The position numbers and the translations under genes are program-made. Shown here piece after piece: positions 39,342 to 49,767 of a DNA stretch of 64,000 bases. The first letter of the stretch is position 1, and each line of letters starts with the position of its first letter. Where the stretch lies: the NCBI GenBank assembly GCA_028821515.1, contig JAPPGA010000019.1, positions 1 through 64,000 of the forward strand, in the 5' to 3' direction. The notes below the pieces were generated by a model, which searched no databases, was not told where the DNA came from, and saw only the letters and a program-made list of their open reading frames with translations. The stretch is from Gammaproteobacteria bacterium (GTDB lineage: Bacteria; Pseudomonadota; Gammaproteobacteria; Pseudomonadales; Azotimanducaceae).

Positions 39342-40436
39342 CTAGAAGACGGCCTGGGGATAGGAGCCCAGCGAGCGGACTTCAGTGGCCACCGTGCGCA
39401 CTTCTTCCAGCAATGTGGCGATCTCCCCGGTCTCTTCGTGGCCGTCGAAGTCGATGAAGAAGATGTAACTCCAGTTGCTCACGCGGGACGGACGCGTCTC
39501 GATACGCGTCAGGTTGACGTCATGACGTCGGAACGGCTCCAGCACGCGGTGAAGCGCTCCCGACTCGTTGCGGGTGGACACGAGGAGGGAGGTCTTGTCC
39601 TTGCCGCTCGGTCCGACGTTCTGATTGCCGATCACGAGAAACCGCGTCTTGTTGTCTGTTTCGTCCTCGATGTTCGCGGCAAGAACGCGCAGTCCGTAAC
39701 GTTCCGCCGCCATTTCGCCGGCGATCGCGGCTGCGCCCTCGGTCCGGGCTGCGACCCGCGCCGCCTCGGCGTTGCTGACCATGGGCGTGCGGGCGATGTT
39801 CGGATAGTGCCGGTCGAGCCAGCGCCGGCATTGCGCGAGCGACTGTTCGTGGGAATAGACCGTGGTGATGGCGTCTTCCTTTTCGAGTGACATGAAGGCG
39901 TGGTTGATCGACAGTTCAACTTCACCACAGATCTTGAGGCGGGACGCCATGAAGCAGTCGAGGGTGTGATTGACCATGCCTTCGGTGCTGTTCTCGACGG
40001 GTACGACGCCGCAGTGCGCGGCGCCGGACTCGACCTCGCGAAATACGTCGTCAATGGAGTTCTGTGCCCGATTGCGCGCGAAATGCCCGAAGTGTTTCAC
40101 CGCCGCCGCCTCGGTATAGGTGCCGGGGGGCCCGAGGTACGCGACGGTAAGCGGCTGCTCGAGGGACAGGCAACAGGACATGATCTCCCGGAACAGGCGC
40201 CAGAGATCACGGTCGGAAAGTGGACCCGGATTCTCTGCCAACACCCGTTCAAGAATCTGGGCTTCTCGATCCGGTCGATAGAACACAGTCGCTTGATCGG
40301 TGTTTTCGGCGGCCTTGATTTGCGCCACCTGCTTCGCGCCGGCGGCGCGCTCGTTCAGAAGCCGCACGATGTCGCGATCTATCGCGTCGATCCGCGCGCG
40401 TACGGCGTCCAGTTCATCCCCTGCTTCTTCGCTCAT
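39342..40436 (-). CDS. pheA: bifunctional chorismate mutase/prephenate dehydratase
   Basis: LDAVRARIDAIDRDIVRLLNERA, VAYLGPPGTYTEAAAVKHFG, GVVPVENSTEGMVNHTLD, C-terminal ACT domain with ETRPSR. Confidence 0.95.
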   Translation of the reverse strand: MSEEAGDELDAVRARIDAIDRDIVRLLNERAAGAKQVAQIKAAENTDQATVFYRPDREAQILERVLAENPGPLSDRDLWRLFREIMSCCLSLEQPLTVAYLGPPGTYTEAAAVKHFGHFARNRAQNSIDDVFREVESGAAHCGVVPVENSTEGMVNHTLDCFMASRLKICGEVELSINHAFMSLEKEDAITTVYSHEQSLAQCRRWLDRHYPNIARTPMVSNAEAARVAARTEGAAAIAGEMAAERYGLRVLAANIEDETDNKTRFLVIGNQNVGPSGKDKTSLLVSTRNESGALHRVLEPFRRHDVNLTRIETRPSRVSNWSYIFFIDFDGHEETGEIATLLEEVRTVATEVRSLGSYPQAVF

Positions 40437-41515
40437 CGGTTTTCCGCCTCAAACGCGGCCATGAAGTCTATCAATGCATCCACGCCCTCTTCAGGCATCG
40501 CATTGTAGATGCTCGCCCGCATGCCCCCAACGCTACGGTGTCCCTTGAGGTTCAACAATCCGCGCGCTTCTGCGGCGCGCAGGAACGCCTCGTCCAGCGC
40601 CTCGTCGGCGAGCGTGAACGCCACGTTCATCCAGGAGCGGTTGCGCTTCGCCACGGGGCACCGGTAGAAGTTGCTTCCGTCCAGGGCGGCGTAGAGCTTG
40701 CTCGCCTTTCGCTCGTTGACTTCGGCGATGGCGCTAACGCCGCCCTGCTCCCTGAGCCACTGCAGGACGAGACCCGTCAGGTACCAGGCGTAGGTGGACG
40801 GCGTATTCAGCATGGAATCGGCCGCGGCGTGGGCGCCGTAGTCGAGCGTGGTCGGCGTGTTTGGGCGCGCCCGTCCGATGAGGTCCTTGCGCGCAACCAC
40901 GACGGTTATGCCGGCGGGACCCAGGTTCTTCTGGGCGCTGGCATAGATGAGGCCAAACCTGTCGACGGTGAGCGGCCTCGACAGCAATGTCGACGACAGG
41001 TCGGCAACCAGTGGCGTGTCGCCCGTATCCGGATACTCGTGAAACTCGACCCCGCCGATGGTCTCGTTCCCCGTGATGTGCACATACGCCGAGCCGGGAC
41101 TCAGCCGCCAGGTTTCCGGGGGTGGCACATGGTTGAAGTTGTCCTCTTCGGAGGATGCGGCCACGTTCACACGGCACAGTCTGCGCGCCTCGGCGATGGC
41201 CTTGGTGCCCCACAGGCCGGTATGCACGTAGTCGACCACGGAGTCTTCATCCGCCAGGTTGATGGGCACCATTGCGAACTGCAGGGTGGCACCCCCCTGC
41301 AGGAACAGCACCGCGTAGTCGTCGCTGACATCCAGCAGTTCGCGAAAGTCCGCCTCTGCCCGTTCGGCAATCTCGACGAACTCGGGGCTCCGGTGGCTCA
41401 TTTCCATTACCGACAGGCCGCGGCCCCGGTAGTCGAGCATCTCTGCCCGGGCGCGCTCGAGCACAGGTTCGGGAAGGGTCGCCGGACCGGGGGAAAAGTT
41501 GTAGGCGCGCGGCAT
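40433..41515 (-). CDS. serC: phosphoserine aminotransferase
   Basis: YNFSPGPATLPEPVLERARAEM, EMSHRSPEFVEI, FLQGGATLQFAMVPINL, SAQKNLGPAG. Confidence 0.95.
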   Translation of the reverse strand: MPRAYNFSPGPATLPEPVLERARAEMLDYRGRGLSVMEMSHRSPEFVEIAERAEADFRELLDVSDDYAVLFLQGGATLQFAMVPINLADEDSVVDYVHTGLWGTKAIAEARRLCRVNVAASSEEDNFNHVPPPETWRLSPGSAYVHITGNETIGGVEFHEYPDTGDTPLVADLSSTLLSRPLTVDRFGLIYASAQKNLGPAGITVVVARKDLIGRARPNTPTTLDYGAHAAADSMLNTPSTYAWYLTGLVLQWLREQGGVSAIAEVNERKASKLYAALDGSNFYRCPVAKRNRSWMNVAFTLADEALDEAFLRAAEARGLLNLKGHRSVGGMRASIYNAMPEEGVDALIDFMAAFEAENR

Positions 41516-41532
41516 GTGTCGTGTCGCGTGGG

Positions 41533-44148
41533 CTACCCGTCGTCTTCGGCGGTGTCGTCTTCGGCGTTTTCGTCCTCGCCGTTGTCGGTTTCGACGATGC
41601 GTTCGAGTCCGACCAGCTTGGCGTCGTCCCTAAGGGCGATGAGCTTGACGCCCTGCGTGTTGCGGCCGGATGCGCGGACGCTGTCGGCACTTGTGCGAAC
41701 GAGCGTTCCGAGATTGCTGATCAGCATGATCTCGTCGCCGTCGAACACCTGCGCGGCGCCTATGATTGGACCGTTGCGATCGCTGGTCTGCATGGCGATG
41801 ACACCCAGCCCCCCGCGACCCTTGACGGGAAACTCTTCGATGCGCGTGCGTTTGCCGAACCCGTTTTCACTTGCCGTGAGCAGGAACCCGTTCTCTTGGG
41901 GAATGATCAGCGAGATCACGGATTGTCCCCGGCCCAGGCGGACACCTCGAACACCGCGGGCGGTTCGCCCCATGGCCCGCACGTCGGATTCCTTGAAGCG
42001 CATGGCCTTGCCCGAACTGGTGACGAGCAGGACATCGGAGTAGCCGTCGGTGATCGCTACGCCGACGAGATGGTTGCCGGGCTCGAGATCGAGCGCGATG
42101 AGGCCGGTCGACCGCGGACGGGAGAACTGCTCGGCGGGCGTCTTCTTTACCTTGCCGGAGGCGGTGGCCATGAAGACGAACGCGTCGGGGGACAGATCCT
42201 TGATGGGCAGCAGCGTCGTGATGCGTTCGTCGCTTTCCAGAGGAAGCAGGTTGACCAGCGGGCGCCCCTTGGCCCCGCGGCTGCCCTGCGGGATCAGGAA
42301 CACGCGCAGCCAGTACACCTTGCCCCTGTTCGAGAAGCACAGCAGCGTCTCGTGGGAATGGGCGATCAACAGGTGTTCGACGAAGTCCTCGTCCTTGACA
42401 GCCGTGGCCGCCTTGCCGCGACCGCCGCGGGCCTGTGCCTGGTAGACATCCAGGGACTGCGTCTTGGCGTAGCCGGCGTGGGAGACCGTCACCACCATGT
42501 CCTCTTCGTTGATCAGGTCCTCTGCGGTCAGGTCGCTTTCGGAACTGCGGATTTCGGTGCGCCGCTCGTCCCCGTACTCTTCCTTCACCGCATTCAGTTC
42601 GTCGCGAATCACTTCCTTCAGCCGCTCTTCGGACTCGAGGAGCCCGGTCAGGCCGATAATCTCCTGGAGGATCTCGAGGTAGTCCTCCATGAGCCGCTCC
42701 TTCTGTAGCGCGGTCAGACGCTGAAGCTGCATGTCGAGGATCGCCTGCGCCTGCTCTTCGGACAGGTGGTAGATACCGTCGTGGTAACCGTACGCGGCGT
42801 CCAGGTCCTCCGGACGGCATCCACGGCTGCCGCTCCGGGCGATCAGTTCGGCGACGGCCTCGGATTTGAAACGCCTGGCCATCAGTTCGGCGCGGGCGGC
42901 GGCGGGCGTGGCGGAATTGCGAATCAGTTCCACCACTTCGTCGATGTTCTCGAGCGCCACCGCCTGGCCCTCCAGCAGGTGTCCCCGGCGGCGCGCCCTG
43001 CGCAACAGGAACAGGGTTCGGCGTATGACCACCTCGCGCCGGTGAGCGAGGAAGGCGGCCAGCATGTCCTTCAGGCCGAGCAGCTTGGGCTGGCCCCCGA
43101 CCAGGGCGACGCAGTTGATGCCGTACCCGGACTGCAACTGGGTCTGGGCATAGAGGTTGTTCAGCACCACTTCGCCCTGTTCGCCCCGCCGCAGTTCGAT
43201 GACGATTCGAAGGCCGTCCTTGTCCGACTCGTCGCGCAGTTCGGTGATGCCTTCGATCCGCTTTGCGCGCACGAGATCAGCGATCTTCTCCAGTAGGCGC
43301 GACTTGTTCAGCTGGTAGGGAATCTCGGTGATCACGATGGTGTCTTTGTTTGAATCCTCGTCGTGCTCAACCACCGCCCGTGCGCGAATCTTGATGCGGC
43401 CCCGTCCGGTCCGGTAGGCCTGCACGATTCCGGCGCGGCCGTTGATGATGCCGGCGGTGGGGAAGTCCGGTCCTTTGATCTTCTCCATCAGCCCGTCAAC
43501 CGTGGTCTCAGGCGCGTCGAGCAGCATGATGCAGGCGTCGACCACTTCGCGCAGGTTGTGTGGCGGGATATTGGTGGCGAGGCCGACCGCGATCCCCGAA
43601 GCACCGTTCAGCAACAGGTTCGGAACCCGGGTGGGAAGCACCTCGGGCATGGTCAGCGTCTCGTCGTAGTTCGGGACGAAGTCGACGGTGTCCATTTCCA
43701 GGTCCGCCAGCAGTTCGGAAGCGAACTTGGCCATGCGCACCTCGGTATACCGGGCGGCCGCCGGCGGGTCGCCGTCGATAGAGCCGAAGTTGCCCTGGCC
43801 GTCGACGAGTTCGTAGCGCATCGAGAAGTCCTGCGCCATGCGCACGATCGTGTCGTAGATCGCCGCTTCCCCGTGCGGATGGTATTTGCCCATCACTTCG
43901 CCGCTCACGCGCGCCGACTTCATGTACGGCCGGTTGTAGGTGTTGTTCATCTCGTTCATGGCGAACAAGACGCGCTTGTGGACGGGTTTCAGACCGTCGC
44001 GGACATCGGGGAGGGCGCGTCCCACGATCACGCTCATGGCGTAGTCGAGGTAGGACTGCCGGAGTTCGTCTTCGATGTTGACCGGGAGGATTTCCCGGCC
44101 GCGAATTCCGCCGTGGCTGCCAGTCGTGTCGGGCCCGGAATCGGACAT
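41533..44148 (-). CDS. gyrA: DNA gyrase subunit A
   Basis: [37 protein letters not shown], catalytic [10 protein letters not shown]-terminal GyrA-box QGSRGAKG. Confidence 0.97.
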   Translation of the reverse strand: MSDSGPDTTGSHGGIRGREILPVNIEDELRQSYLDYAMSVIVGRALPDVRDGLKPVHKRVLFAMNEMNNTYNRPYMKSARVSGEVMGKYHPHGEAAIYDTIVRMAQDFSMRYELVDGQGNFGSIDGDPPAAARYTEVRMAKFASELLADLEMDTVDFVPNYDETLTMPEVLPTRVPNLLLNGASGIAVGLATNIPPHNLREVVDACIMLLDAPETTVDGLMEKIKGPDFPTAGIINGRAGIVQAYRTGRGRIKIRARAVVEHDEDSNKDTIVITEIPYQLNKSRLLEKIADLVRAKRIEGITELRDESDKDGLRIVIELRRGEQGEVVLNNLYAQTQLQSGYGINCVALVGGQPKLLGLKDMLAAFLAHRREVVIRRTLFLLRRARRRGHLLEGQAVALENIDEVVELIRNSATPAAARAELMARRFKSEAVAELIARSGSRGCRPEDLDAAYGYHDGIYHLSEEQAQAILDMQLQRLTALQKERLMEDYLEILQEIIGLTGLLESEERLKEVIRDELNAVKEEYGDERRTEIRSSESDLTAEDLINEEDMVVTVSHAGYAKTQSLDVYQAQARGGRGKAATAVKDEDFVEHLLIAHSHETLLCFSNRGKVYWLRVFLIPQGSRGAKGRPLVNLLPLESDERITTLLPIKDLSPDAFVFMATASGKVKKTPAEQFSRPRSTGLIALDLEPGNHLVGVAITDGYSDVLLVTSSGKAMRFKESDVRAMGRTARGVRGVRLGRGQSVISLIIPQENGFLLTASENGFGKRTRIEEFPVKGRGGLGVIAMQTSDRNGPIIGAAQVFDGDEIMLISNLGTLVRTSADSVRASGRNTQGVKLIALRDDAKLVGLERIVETDNGEDENAEDDTAEDDG

Positions 44149-44296
44149 AGGGGTGACGTCGTCTAACCGTTGAGATTGCCCGGAATTTTACCACGAACGG
44201 CTGCGCGGCCGGGCGTTTCGGAGGGGTTTCAGGGAGGTTTGTGGCCGGTGTTTTCCCGCCACGGGTGCAGTAATCTGCGATGGCCTTGAGGAGGAC

Positions 44297-45166
44297 GTGT
44301 CGATGATCAACTTTGGCCTGATTACCTTTGCAACCCACTACGGCTTACAGCCGGCGGAGCTCGGCCGCTGGGCCGAGGGCGCAGGCTACGAGTCCCTCTT
44401 TTTCGCGGAGCACACGCACATCCCCACGAGCCGGAAATCTCCGTTCGGCGGAGGCGGTCCGCTGCCTGACTATTACAAGCAGGCTTACGATCCTTTCGTT
44501 GCCCTCGCCGCGGTGGCCACGGCGACGGAAACCCTCAAGGTCGGCACCGCGATCTGCCTCGTCACCGAACACAATCCCATCACCCTCGCGAAGACCGTTG
44601 CGAGCCTTGATCGGGTCAGCAACGGCCGCGCCATCTTGGGCATAGGCGCGGGCTGGAATGCCGAGGAGATGTTCGACCACGGGGTCGACTTCAAGGACCG
44701 GTGGAAGGTGACGCGTGAGCGCGTGCTGGCGATGCGCGAGATCTGGAACCACGAGGTGGCCGAGTACCACGGCGATTTCGTCGACTTCGAACCTACCTGG
44801 TCCTGGCCGAAACCGGTCCAGGCCGGTGGACCACCCATTCTGCTGGGCGCGAGATCGAGGTGGGTTCCGGACCGGGTCGCAGAGTACTGTGATGGATGGT
44901 TCCCGATCGGAAGGGCGGATCAGCTCGCACCGTTGATGGAACAGGTAAAGGCGAAGGCCGCGGAAGCCGGTCGCGAGAAGCTCGACATGTCGCTATGCGC
45001 CTGGGGAAGGAGCGACCCGTTCCTGACGGCAGAAGAGGTCAATCGGGCGGTCGAGATGGGATTCCGTCGAATCGTCCTGCACTTCGAGCCGCAGGCAGCG
45101 GACCGGCAACGAACGATGCTCAAGGAATACGAGGACTATATCGAGCAGATTGCCTCCATCGTCTAA
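44297..45166 (+). CDS. LLM class (F420-dependent type) oxidoreductase
   Basis: GRWAEGAGYESLFFAEHTHIPTSRKSPFGGGGPLP, GIGAGWNAEEM, GPPILLGARSRWVPDRVAEYCDGWFPI. Confidence 0.87.
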   Translation: MSMINFGLITFATHYGLQPAELGRWAEGAGYESLFFAEHTHIPTSRKSPFGGGGPLPDYYKQAYDPFVALAAVATATETLKVGTAICLVTEHNPITLAKTVASLDRVSNGRAILGIGAGWNAEEMFDHGVDFKDRWKVTRERVLAMREIWNHEVAEYHGDFVDFEPTWSWPKPVQAGGPPILLGARSRWVPDRVAEYCDGWFPIGRADQLAPLMEQVKAKAAEAGREKLDMSLCAWGRSDPFLTAEEVNRAVEMGFRRIVLHFEPQAADRQRTMLKEYEDYIEQIASIV

Positions 45167-45205
45167 CTGGACACTCGAATCGCCTTTGGAGGGTCCGCAT
45201 TGCAT

Positions 45206-45227
45206 AATATATCCGATGGGATATATT
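45206..45227. promoter_or_regulatory. 9-bp perfect inverted repeat, putative operator of the XRE/NTase operon
   Basis: AATATATCC-GATG-GGATATATT, 10 bp before the XRE start; AT-rich island in high-GC DNA. Confidence 0.7.
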
Positions 45228-45237
45228 TCTTTGGCCA

Positions 45238-45738
45238 ATGAATGTCATTCGCCAGCTCCGGGATCAGGTACAGGTAACCCAGGCGCGACTTGCCGCAATG
45301 GTCGGCACTTCACAGTCGGCGATCGCCGCCTATGAATCCGGGTCAAAGTCCCCAACGCTTAGAACGGTTCACAGGCTGGCGGCCGTCCTCGGCCTGGTGC
45401 CGGAAGTCCGGTTCGTCGCATCGCTGACGCGCGAAGACCGCCGCAGCCTGGCCTACCACCAGGTCATTGCCGAACGATTGCTGCGGAATCCAGGACAGAT
45501 AGTGGAGAAGGCGCGTAGGAACCTGAAACGGCTGCAAGCCCTCCATCCGCATGCCGCGCATCTGTTGTCCCTGTGGGAAGCCTGGCTGGACCTTCCGCCG
45601 GGAATGTTGACGGAAGAGATCATCGGCACCAGCGAACTGGCGCGCGATATGCGGCAGGTGTCTCCATTCTCCGGGTTGCTTGCCGCCGCCGAACGACGAA
45701 GCGTGCTGGCGCGTTTCCGAGCAGAAATGGCGGCATGA
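45238..45738 (+). CDS. XRE family HTH regulator (putative antitoxin)
   Basis: VTQARLAAMVGTSQSAIAAYESGSKSPTLRTVHRLAAVLG. Confidence 0.88.
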   Translation: MNVIRQLRDQVQVTQARLAAMVGTSQSAIAAYESGSKSPTLRTVHRLAAVLGLVPEVRFVASLTREDRRSLAYHQVIAERLLRNPGQIVEKARRNLKRLQALHPHAAHLLSLWEAWLDLPPGMLTEEIIGTSELARDMRQVSPFSGLLAAAERRSVLARFRAEMAA

Positions 45739-46253
45739 ACCGGAGGCAGTTCGAACATGCCGTCCGGGCAGCGGGTGCCATCCTTGGCGTGGACGAGGTT
45801 CTGGTCATCGGGAGTCAGGCGATCCACGGATCGGTTAACGAGCAGCTCCCGGAGGCCGAACGTTCAATCGAAGTCGACATCTCCGCAGTCGAGGATGACG
45901 ACGGATCAAGGGCCGATCTCATCGATGGCTCGATCGGCGAACTGTCGATGTTTCAGGAGGCGTTTGGCTACTATGCGCAAGGCGTCACGCCAGGCACTGC
46001 CGTGTTGCCGGCTGGTTGGCGCGGCAGACTGGTCAGCTACGAATCACCAGCCACCCGCGGTATCCGGGCCCTGTGTCTCGAGATCCACGACCTCTGGATA
46101 TCGAAAGCCGTCGCCAATCGCGAGAAGGACAGGGAGTTCTGCCGGGCGCTGCTTGAGAGAGACCTGGTTGATCGCGATATCCTGAAGCGACGCCTGAAAT
46201 CGGTAGACGATCTCCCGCAGGCTACCATCGATACCGTACTGTCGTTGATATGA
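45735..46253 (+). CDS. DUF6036/AbiEii-like nucleotidyltransferase (putative toxin)
   Basis: VLVIGSQAIHGSVNEQLPEAERSIEVDISAV..., LCLEIHDLWISKAVANREKDREFCRALLE; ATG overlaps the XRE stop (ATGA). Confidence 0.75.
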   Translation: MNRRQFEHAVRAAGAILGVDEVLVIGSQAIHGSVNEQLPEAERSIEVDISAVEDDDGSRADLIDGSIGELSMFQEAFGYYAQGVTPGTAVLPAGWRGRLVSYESPATRGIRALCLEIHDLWISKAVANREKDREFCRALLERDLVDRDILKRRLKSVDDLPQATIDTVLSLI

Positions 46254-46260
46254 GTCACGC

Positions 46261-48504
46261 GTGACCAAGGTGCTGGAACTGGGAGGGTTCGCCGCGGGGT
46301 TCTGCGGCCGCCTGTTCGTGCATGCGGGTGCCGAAGTCGTTCGTATCGAAGGCGCGCTACCGCCGGTGACGGACGCCTGGGTTTCGGAACGCGCCATGGA
46401 CATATTCCTGCACGCGGGGAAGGAGCGGGTCAGCTTCACGGATGCCTCGGCCCTTCGGCGTCTCGCGGCGGACGCGGATGTCGTGGTGGCGGAGGGAATG
46501 CCGGACGAGATCGAAGCCCTTGGCTGGGAGTCGCTCGACGGCATTCGCGTCGCGATCACGCCCTTCGGTATGACCGGTCCACGGCGTCAATGGCATGCCA
46601 GCGCGTCCGTCCTGCAGGCAATGGCAGGGCAGACGTACCTGATGGGAGACCCGGGGGTTGCGCCGTTGACCCTGCCGGGCCACTACACCGAATACCAGTC
46701 GGGGCAGTACGGATATATCTCCGCTGCCGCCTGTCTGCACGCCATCGACAGGTCCGGCGCATCCCCGCTGCGTTCGATAGACATCAGCATGCTGGAGACG
46801 CTGCTGTCGCTGTCGCAGATGACGACGGTGATGTGGACGTGCAGCGGCAGGGTGCGCATGCGCCACGGGTCGAATTACGGCGTACTGTACCCCGCCAACC
46901 TGTTTCCATGCGCGGACGGGTGGTTCCACATCACCGCGACGCATCGGTTCTGGGGTGCTTTCGCACGGATGCTGGGACGGCCGGAACTGGAGCACGATCC
47001 GCGCTTCGCTGCTGCCCCGGCGCGCACCGAGAACCAGGAGGCGCTGGACGAGATTATCGTCGAGGTCCTGGGGCAGAAGACCAGGGAGGAGATTCAACGC
47101 CTGGGCGAGGCTGCGCGCGTCCCCGCGGGCGCCCTCAAGGATCTGGACGAAGTCCTGGTGGACCCGCACCTCTCCGCGCGTGAGTTCTGGCACACGGTCG
47201 AAGGAATCCGGGTGCCGTCTCTAGGGTTCCGGTTCCGCGACGAAAGCGCAGGCGGGCGCAACTGGTTACCGGTCCCGGCAAAAGACGGCAGCACCCGAAG
47301 GCGCGCCTCGTCGACAGCTCGGGAGCGGGGATCGATGCCTGACGGTAAGGGCCCCTTGGCGGGCGTTCGCATCCTCGACCTGACGCATGTCTGGGCGGGG
47401 CCGCTCGGCACGCGCATCCTCGGCGATCTCGGCGCGGATGTCGTGAAGGTCGAAAGGCCGATGGGACGGGGAGGCGTTTCGGGGACGCCTGGCGCGGGCA
47501 ACTACCCCGGTGGCGAGAAGGGCGAGGACCCCTGGAACCGGCAGGCCACGTTCCTGAAGCTGAACCGGAACAAGCGGAGCCTCGCCATCGACCTCAAGAA
47601 GCCCGAAGGGCGTCGGGTGTTTCTCGACCTCGTCCGGGTCGCTGACGTGGTGATCGAGAACTTCAGCGCGCGCACGATGCCGGGGCTGGGTCTCGGCTAC
47701 GACGTACTGCGCGAGGCTAACGAGAGGATCATCTACGTGTCCATGCCGGGGTACGGTCGTACGGGCCCCTATAGCGGCAGGGTTACCTATGGCCCCTCGG
47801 TCGAAGCGATGACCGGCCTCAATGCGGTCATGGGATATTCGCCCGACGAGCCGCGGAACACCGCAGTCGCGCTGCCGGACCCGATCGGGGGCGTGACCGC
47901 GGCGGCGGCGGTCGTCACGGCTCTTAACCGGCGGGAAGCCACCGGGAGGGGTGCGTTCGTCGAACGGTCCATGCATGAGTCCGGAGTCAGCCTTCTGGGC
48001 GAATTCCTTGTAGAGAGGCAACTTGGCGCGAACCCGCAGCCGATCGGAAACGCGCATCCCGCGCATGCCTTTTCCGACATCTTGAGGACCCGGGGCGAGG
48101 ACGAGTGGATCGCCGTGACGTGCAAGACCGAAGCCGACCGCGCGATCCTCGAAGAGATCATCGACGGCGATGCCTCCGACCACGACAAGCACGATCTCAC
48201 TGCGCGTCTGCAGGCGGCGGGAATACCGGCGGGTCCGGTAACCATCGCGCCGGACATCCTGGCCGATCCCCAGGTGTCTGACCGACGCTACTTTGTCCGG
48301 CTCGAGCGCGAGGACCTGCCGTCGACGCCGATGCCGGGTTCGCCGATGGTCATCGACGGCGACTTCGAGCGGCCCTATTGGTACGTCGCGCCGCGTCTCG
48401 GAGAACACAACCGGCAGGTGCTCGAGGACTGGCTCGCCTATGAAGCTGACGAGACGGCGCGGCTGGAACGTGACGGTGTGCTGGTTGATCGTCCGCCCGG
48501 GTGA
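46261..48504 (+). CDS. tandem two-domain CaiB/BaiF (class III) CoA-transferase family protein
   Basis: two CaiB-like modules; second begins ~47335 GVRILDLTHVWAGPLGTRILGDLGADVVKVERP with LPDPIGG; GTG start. Confidence 0.87.
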   Translation: MTKVLELGGFAAGFCGRLFVHAGAEVVRIEGALPPVTDAWVSERAMDIFLHAGKERVSFTDASALRRLAADADVVVAEGMPDEIEALGWESLDGIRVAITPFGMTGPRRQWHASASVLQAMAGQTYLMGDPGVAPLTLPGHYTEYQSGQYGYISAAACLHAIDRSGASPLRSIDISMLETLLSLSQMTTVMWTCSGRVRMRHGSNYGVLYPANLFPCADGWFHITATHRFWGAFARMLGRPELEHDPRFAAAPARTENQEALDEIIVEVLGQKTREEIQRLGEAARVPAGALKDLDEVLVDPHLSAREFWHTVEGIRVPSLGFRFRDESAGGRNWLPVPAKDGSTRRRASSTARERGSMPDGKGPLAGVRILDLTHVWAGPLGTRILGDLGADVVKVERPMGRGGVSGTPGAGNYPGGEKGEDPWNRQATFLKLNRNKRSLAIDLKKPEGRRVFLDLVRVADVVIENFSARTMPGLGLGYDVLREANERIIYVSMPGYGRTGPYSGRVTYGPSVEAMTGLNAVMGYSPDEPRNTAVALPDPIGGVTAAAAVVTALNRREATGRGAFVERSMHESGVSLLGEFLVERQLGANPQPIGNAHPAHAFSDILRTRGEDEWIAVTCKTEADRAILEEIIDGDASDHDKHDLTARLQAAGIPAGPVTIAPDILADPQVSDRRYFVRLEREDLPSTPMPGSPMVIDGDFERPYWYVAPRLGEHNRQVLEDWLAYEADETARLERDGVLVDRPPG

Positions 48505-48584
48505 GCGCGGCCTGACGGGGCTGATCGCGGCGCAGTTCCGCTATGCTAAACGCGATCAGATAGAGCAAGAGAGACTCAGGAACC

Positions 48585-49688
48585 ATGGCCAAGCCACTTA
48601 AAGTGGGCCTGGTTGGGACGGGAGGCATTTCCCGCCGTCACCTGCCCGCGTATCAGCAATTCCCCGACCAGGTACAACTCACGGCCGCATGCGACATCGT
48701 CGAAGCCGCTGTCCAGGAGTTTGGGCAGCGGAACCAGGTCGACGCGATCTACACGGACTTCGGAAAGATGCTGCGCGAAGCGGACATCGATGCCGTGGAC
48801 ATCTGCACGGCACACAACGCGCATGCGCCTCTGGCCATCGCGGCGGCCGAAGCAGGCAAGCACGCGATTACCGAGAAGCCGATGGCGATCTCGCTCGACG
48901 AATGTCGGCAGATGATCGACGCCGCCGACAAGGCGGGGGTGACGCTGATGGTTGCCCAGCACCTGCGGCATACGCTGGAGGCGAAGGCCGTGAAGCGAAT
49001 GCTCGACGAGGGGACATTGGGTACGATCCAGGCCGTCAAGACCCATGCAATCCAGGGAGGGGGCCGTCCGAGGATACGTTCCCACGGCATCAGCAATTGG
49101 GGACGCGACAAGGCAGTGGCCGGCGGCGGCATCCTCATGATGGTCAGCGTGCACCACATAGACCTGCTGCGCTATTACGCGGGCGACGTCAAGCGCGTGA
49201 GCGGCGTCTGCCAGTCGATCCAGCCGCACATGCTGAACGGTGCCGAAGACATGGCTTCGGCGACGCTCGAATTCGAGAGCGGCGCCGTCGGCAACCTGTT
49301 CGCCAACGGGACGACCTACCTGGCGCCCGAAGGCTCGTCGTACCAGATATTTGGCTCTAACGGCACGATCGTCTCGACGAGGCCGACGGACGAGCAGCGC
49401 GAAATAGGGGCGATACCCCATTTCGGCGACATCCTGTACCGGCTTCGGGAGGAGAGTCCCGAGAGGTCAACGGTGCAGAATCCTCACTTCGACCCGATTG
49501 CCACCAACGCCGACGACCTACCGACCGCAAACGGTTTCATCAACGAGATACTTCACTTCGCGGATTGCTGCCGGACCGGTGAAGAGCCCATCAGTAGCGG
49601 CCACGACAACATCGGGACCATCAAGACAATCATGGGCATCTACGAGTCATCCCGTACAGGAGAGTGGGTCGACCTGGATTCGCTCTAG
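48585..49688 (+). CDS. Gfo/Idh/MocA family oxidoreductase
   Basis: KVGLVGTGGISRRHLPAYQQFP, VDICTAHNAHAPLAIAAAEAGKHAITEKPMAISLDECRQM. Confidence 0.9.
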   Translation: MAKPLKVGLVGTGGISRRHLPAYQQFPDQVQLTAACDIVEAAVQEFGQRNQVDAIYTDFGKMLREADIDAVDICTAHNAHAPLAIAAAEAGKHAITEKPMAISLDECRQMIDAADKAGVTLMVAQHLRHTLEAKAVKRMLDEGTLGTIQAVKTHAIQGGGRPRIRSHGISNWGRDKAVAGGGILMMVSVHHIDLLRYYAGDVKRVSGVCQSIQPHMLNGAEDMASATLEFESGAVGNLFANGTTYLAPEGSSYQIFGSNGTIVSTRPTDEQREIGAIPHFGDILYRLREESPERSTVQNPHFDPIATNADDLPTANGFINEILHFADCCRTGEEPISSGHDNIGTIKTIMGIYESSRTGEWVDLDSL

Positions 49689-49767
49689 GAGCTTTAGCCA
49701 CTGGGCGTGGCAATGAAGAGATCTGAGATCAGAGATTCTATTCGCTCACTCTGCAAGGAAGATCGCA

